Shown here: piece by piece, positions 12,680-15,317 of the stretch
Position numbering within the stretch: position 1 is the stretch's first letter
Layout of the letters: every line of letters starts with the position of its first letter
Assembly (NCBI GenBank): GCA_945873675.1
Contig: CAMCEP010000037.1
Coordinates: forward strand, 1-15,317
Length of the DNA: 15,317 nucleotides
Direction of reading: 5' to 3'
DNA from: Asaia bogorensis
GTDB lineage: Bacteria; Pseudomonadota; Alphaproteobacteria; Acetobacterales; Acetobacteraceae
Program-made: the position numbers and the translations under genes
Notes under the pieces: model-generated
What the model was told of the DNA's origin: nothing
Seen by the model: only the letters and a program-made list of their open reading frames with translations
The model's database searches: none

Positions 12680-13501
12680 TCAAAGGCTCATCCGCCGTGT
12701 CAGCCCTGTCAGCCGGTCCATTACAAACATCAACACCAGCACCACCAGAATAAGCACGCCAGACACGGCGGCGACACGCACATCAAGCGTGCTTTCCATC
12801 ATGCCCCACATGCGGATGGGCAGCATATCCGTCCGCGCGCTGGAAAGGAAAAGCGAAACCGGCACATTATCCATGGACGCCACAAAGGCCAGAAAGGCGC
12901 CAGCGAAAATACCCGGGGCGATCAAGGGAAGCGTGATGCGCCGGAAGGTCATGAAGCGCCCTGCCCCCAGGCTGGCTGAACTTTCAAGCAACGCCGGTTC
13001 CAATTGGGTGACGGTTGCCAAGGTGGTCCGGAAGACAAAGGGCGCAATCACCACCAAATGCCCACCAATCAAATGCGTGAGCGACGGGCGCAGCCCAAGC
13101 AATGAGAAGAACATCAGTGTCGCCAACCCATAAGCAAGTGACGGCAAGATCAGCGGTGACAGGAAGCTTGCTTCCAAGGCGCGCGCTGCCGGCCGGCGGG
13201 AACGCCCAATAGCCAGCGCGGCAAACACAGCAAGAATACTCGCCCCCAGGGTTGCCATGCCGGCCACCCAAAGCGAATTGCCCGCCGCGCGATGGATATG
13301 CGCGGATCGCGTGCCATCAAACAGCGCCTGATACCACCTGAGCGACAATTCCGGCGGCGGAAACTTCAACGAGGCCGAGGTGGTAAAGCTTGTGATCAGC
13401 ACAATGAGAACCGGCCCCACCAGGATCAGCAGGCCAAGCAGCGTGAGCCCGCCAAAGATCCAGGCAAAGCTTTGATCAGCGATGGTGCGGCGCTGGCTCA
13501 T
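12680..13501 (-). CDS. ABC transporter permease, PotC-like (spermidine/putrescine type)
   Basis: Inner-membrane permease of a binding-protein-dependent importer. The 273 residues contain about six hydrophobic segments; the first is near 13-38 (FGGLTLLGLLILVGPVLIVL). An EAA-type loop that contacts the ATPase is at about 173-197 (ESSASLGAGRFMTFRRITLPLIAPG). The PPPELSLRWYQALF segment after the first helix and SMDNVPVSLFL near the end are characteristic of PotC-like proteins. AAGGA lies 8 bases before the ATG at 13501, and this ATG directly abuts the stop of the partner permease with no gap, so the two are co-translated. The order is binding protein, PotB-like, PotC-like. Polyamine is the classical ligand of the family, but many relatives carry other compounds. 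Confidence 0.92.
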   Translation of the reverse strand: MSQRRTIADQSFAWIFGGLTLLGLLILVGPVLIVLITSFTTSASLKFPPPELSLRWYQALFDGTRSAHIHRAAGNSLWVAGMATLGASILAVFAALAIGRSRRPAARALEASFLSPLILPSLAYGLATLMFFSLLGLRPSLTHLIGGHLVVIAPFVFRTTLATVTQLEPALLESSASLGAGRFMTFRRITLPLIAPGIFAGAFLAFVASMDNVPVSLFLSSARTDMLPIRMWGMMESTLDVRVAAVSGVLILVVLVLMFVMDRLTGLTRRMSL

Positions 13502-14335
13502 TCAATCGGTCCTTGCATAACGGCCAAGCCAATTCAGCATCATGACCCCCGCAAGCACTGTGAACAGCAGCGTGACGGAACAGACCGCCGCGAAGGGCCA
13601 ATCATAAACAACCATGGCCTGCTGCCAGATCAGCGATGGCAAATAGACCAGCCGCGCGCCACCAATGACGGATTGCGAAATGAACGCCGTGCAGGCGGAA
13701 GCGAAAACCAGCGTGGCGCCGGCGATCCAACCAGGCAGGCTAAGCGGCAGGATGACGCGAAAGAAGCCCCGCCACATCCCAGCGCCCAAAGCGCGCGAGG
13801 CATCAAGAAGATTTGGATCAAGCCCGCGCATGACAGAGATCAAGGGCAGCAGCATCAACGGCATTTCAATCTGCATCAACGCAAGGATCAGGCCCGTTTC
13901 CGTCTGCAATAGCCTGAGCGGCGTGGCACTTAGACCGAGCGAGAGCACAACCTGATTGACCAACCCCTCCCGCGCCAGGATCACGATCCAGGCGAAGGTG
14001 CGAATAACTACGGAAGTGAGAAGTGGCAGCAGGATGATGAAGATCAGGATCTTCTGGGTGCGTGGGCTTGCGTTGCAGAAAAATACCGCGAGCGGCCAGG
14101 CGAAAAGCGATGTGGCCAGCACCGCCGCCACGCCAAGCCGAAGCGTGTCCCAGACGACGCCGCGATAAAAGGCGTCGCCCCAGAATTTGGCCCAATTATC
14201 CAGGCCCCATTGCTGCAAATCCTGATCAGCATGGAGCGAGATGCCAAGCAACAACAGCAGCGGTGCCGCGAATAACGCGAGGTAGACAATCCCCAAAGGC
14301 GCGGCCAGGCGCCAATCCACCGCTGCTGCGCGCAT
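13502..14335 (-). CDS. ABC transporter permease, PotB-like (spermidine/putrescine type)
   Basis: Inner-membrane partner permease. From the ATG at 14335 it has 277 residues, with a first helix at about 11-33 (AAPLGIVYLALFAAPLLLLLG), a periplasmic loop DNWAKFWGDAFYRG, further helices, and an EAA-type ATPase contact loop DASRALGAGMWRGFFRVILPL (178-198). I prefer 14335 because it lies 4 bases after the stop of the binding-protein gene; a GTG at 14383 would overlap that gene and add 16 unlikely residues. Its TGA is adjacent to the ATG of the PotC-like gene. The ATPase gene needed for transport is not visible and presumably lies beyond the right edge. Confidence 0.92.
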   Translation of the reverse strand: MRAAAVDWRLAAPLGIVYLALFAAPLLLLLGISLHADQDLQQWGLDNWAKFWGDAFYRGVVWDTLRLGVAAVLATSLFAWPLAVFFCNASPRTQKILIFIILLPLLTSVVIRTFAWIVILAREGLVNQVVLSLGLSATPLRLLQTETGLILALMQIEMPLMLLPLISVMRGLDPNLLDASRALGAGMWRGFFRVILPLSLPGWIAGATLVFASACTAFISQSVIGGARLVYLPSLIWQQAMVVYDWPFAAVCSVTLLFTVLAGVMMLNWLGRYARTD

Positions 14336-14339
14336 CAGG

Positions 14340-15317
14340 CTACTTCGTGATTTCGCGGTTGAAGCGATCAATCCAGGCGGCACGCCGTGGGTTGATTACG
14401 TTCCAATCATGCGTGACCATCTTGGACAATTCATCGAGAGACTTGATGTCCAGATTTGGCGTCAGTTGCACATCCTTATTCACCGGAATCATGTTGAAGG
14501 GTGACAATTGCAGCTTGCTTTGTGCATCGGCGGAAAGTGCCACATCAATGTAGCGATGCGCATTGGCCTTGTTTTCGGCACCCTTCACGATATGCAGCGT
14601 GGTGGCGAAGGTAATCGCACCTTCGCTTGGCGCTACAAAGGCAATGTCAACGCCGCGGGCCTTGAGCGTCGCTGCGTTGTTCGTGTTGGTGTACATGATG
14701 TCAATCTGGCCTTGCTGGAACAGGCCAGGCAGGGCCGCCGGCGTGGAAACCGCCGCGACCTTCGGCAGAACTTCCCTCAGCTTGGCGAAAATAGGTTCGA
14801 CATTGGTGATGGAACCGCCAAACACCTTCGCCATTTCAATCAGCGAAACCGTGCCGAACGTGGTCTGAAAACCCGTGAGGCCGAGGCGCTCCACATAGGG
14901 TGAGCGGAACAGATCGGCCCAGCTTTTCGGCGGCTCAGGGAACTTCTTCGGATTGTAGCAAATGCCAACCACCTGCACATTCACCGTCGCTGAGTCAGCG
15001 ATCAGCATGCCATCGGGCAGCTTGCCTGCATTGGTGATGAGCTTCGGGTCAATCGGTTCAAACAACCCGGCCTGACGCGCAGCTGCCGCCGGCCCGGGGT
15101 CCAGCACGAAGCAATCAAAGGGGGCAACGCCGCGCGCAGCGCGCACCTTGGCAACCTGGTCCACCGCGAAAAGCGGTTCGAAGGCAACATTCACATTATG
15201 CCGTTGACGCAGCAGGGGGGCTACGACTTCTCGGTAAGCTTCATCCCAAGTGCCGGGATAGATCGCGGCAGTCATGGGGCCGGAAGCGCGCGCGATGCTG
15301 GGCGCGGCAAGCGCACC
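14340..15317 (-). CDS. ABC transporter periplasmic binding protein, PotD-like, 5' end outside window
   Basis: Extracellular solute-binding protein for the two permeases that follow. The frame is open to the right edge: reading from 15317 it begins GALAAPSIARASGPMTAAIYPGTWD. The first part looks like the end of a signal peptide (cleavage near ARA), so the ATG at 15275 is probably internal, just after the cleavage site. Visible family features include GTWDEAYREVVAPLL, VAPFDCFVLDPGP, VGICYNPKKFPEPPKSWADLF (the typical 'naive YN-P-W-DL' segment), GLFQQGQIDIMYT, and AHRYIDVALSADAQ near the C-terminus. At least 325 residues are present. The stop is 4 bases from the PotB-like start. The ligand is unknown: polyamine or another small cationic or organic solute. 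Confidence 0.9.
   Translation of the reverse strand, partial: GALAAPSIARASGPMTAAIYPGTWDEAYREVVAPLLRQRHNVNVAFEPLFAVDQVAKVRAARGVAPFDCFVLDPGPAAAARQAGLFEPIDPKLITNAGKLPDGMLIADSATVNVQVVGICYNPKKFPEPPKSWADLFRSPYVERLGLTGFQTTFGTVSLIEMAKVFGGSITNVEPIFAKLREVLPKVAAVSTPAALPGLFQQGQIDIMYTNTNNAATLKARGVDIAFVAPSEGAITFATTLHIVKGAENKANAHRYIDVALSADAQSKLQLSPFNMIPVNKDVQLTPNLDIKSLDELSKMVTHDWNVINPRRAAWIDRFNREITK

Noticed and set aside
14336..14383. GTG start at 14383 for the PotB-like permease
   Set aside because: It would overlap the binding-protein gene and adds a polar stretch before the first helix; the ATG at 14335, 4 bases after the preceding stop, is the normal operon layout.

Overview
The window is GC-rich, gene-dense bacterial chromosome. 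Gene content and the protein families suggest an alphaproteobacterium, most likely of the Acetobacteraceae / Roseomonas type: Bug-family solute-binding proteins, a nadD-rsfS-rlmH cluster next to proA, and an alphaproteobacterial-type Maf. The taxon is inferred from protein style only; there is no rRNA or tRNA here. No gap between genes exceeds 300 bases, and I see no CRISPR array, insertion sequence or phage gene.

Left part (1-2652). The 3' end of an N-carbamoyl-D-amino-acid hydrolase gene (plus strand) meets a lone nucleotide-sugar dehydrogenase (minus strand) with 2 bases between their stops. A 222-base AT-richer spacer (1777-1998) then separates the dehydrogenase from uracil phosphoribosyltransferase (upp, plus strand).

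Central minus-strand block (2669-10499). In transcription order it holds: a Bug-family binding protein, proA, an exported hydratase-like protein of the MhpD/FAH type whose start overlaps the proA stop, a perfect 20-bp palindrome containing that gene's stop codon, an EthA-like flavin monooxygenase, nadD, rsfS, rlmH, and the adaptive-response gene ada. The common alphaproteobacterial order proB-proA-nadD-rsfS-rlmH is therefore interrupted by two extra genes, and proB is not next to proA. Translation initiation in the second half of the block looks odd. rsfS has a perfect AGGAGG placed before an ATA codon and encodes a long Lys/Ala/Pro-rich tail. rlmH has no ATG/GTG/TTG near its conserved N-terminus. 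ada has no Shine-Dalgarno of its own but is preceded by an 18-codon ORF with a strong ribosome site, whose stop overlaps the ada start as ATGA.

Plus-strand operon (10574-12671). A small alarmone hydrolase (MESH1-like), a divergent Bug-family binding protein and a Maf-type nucleotide pyrophosphatase are joined by 4-base overlaps, so they are almost certainly co-transcribed and translationally coupled.

Right end, minus strand (12680-15317). Binding protein (cut by the window edge), PotB-like permease and PotC-like permease form a spermidine/putrescine-type ABC importer. Its ATPase is not in the window.

The most interesting items are the ada leader ORF, the ATA-started rsfS with its histone-H1-like tail, the missing start of rlmH, the palindrome that supplies a stop codon, the exported hydratase coupled to proA, and the alarmone-hydrolase / binding-protein / Maf operon. 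None of these on its own proves a new system.
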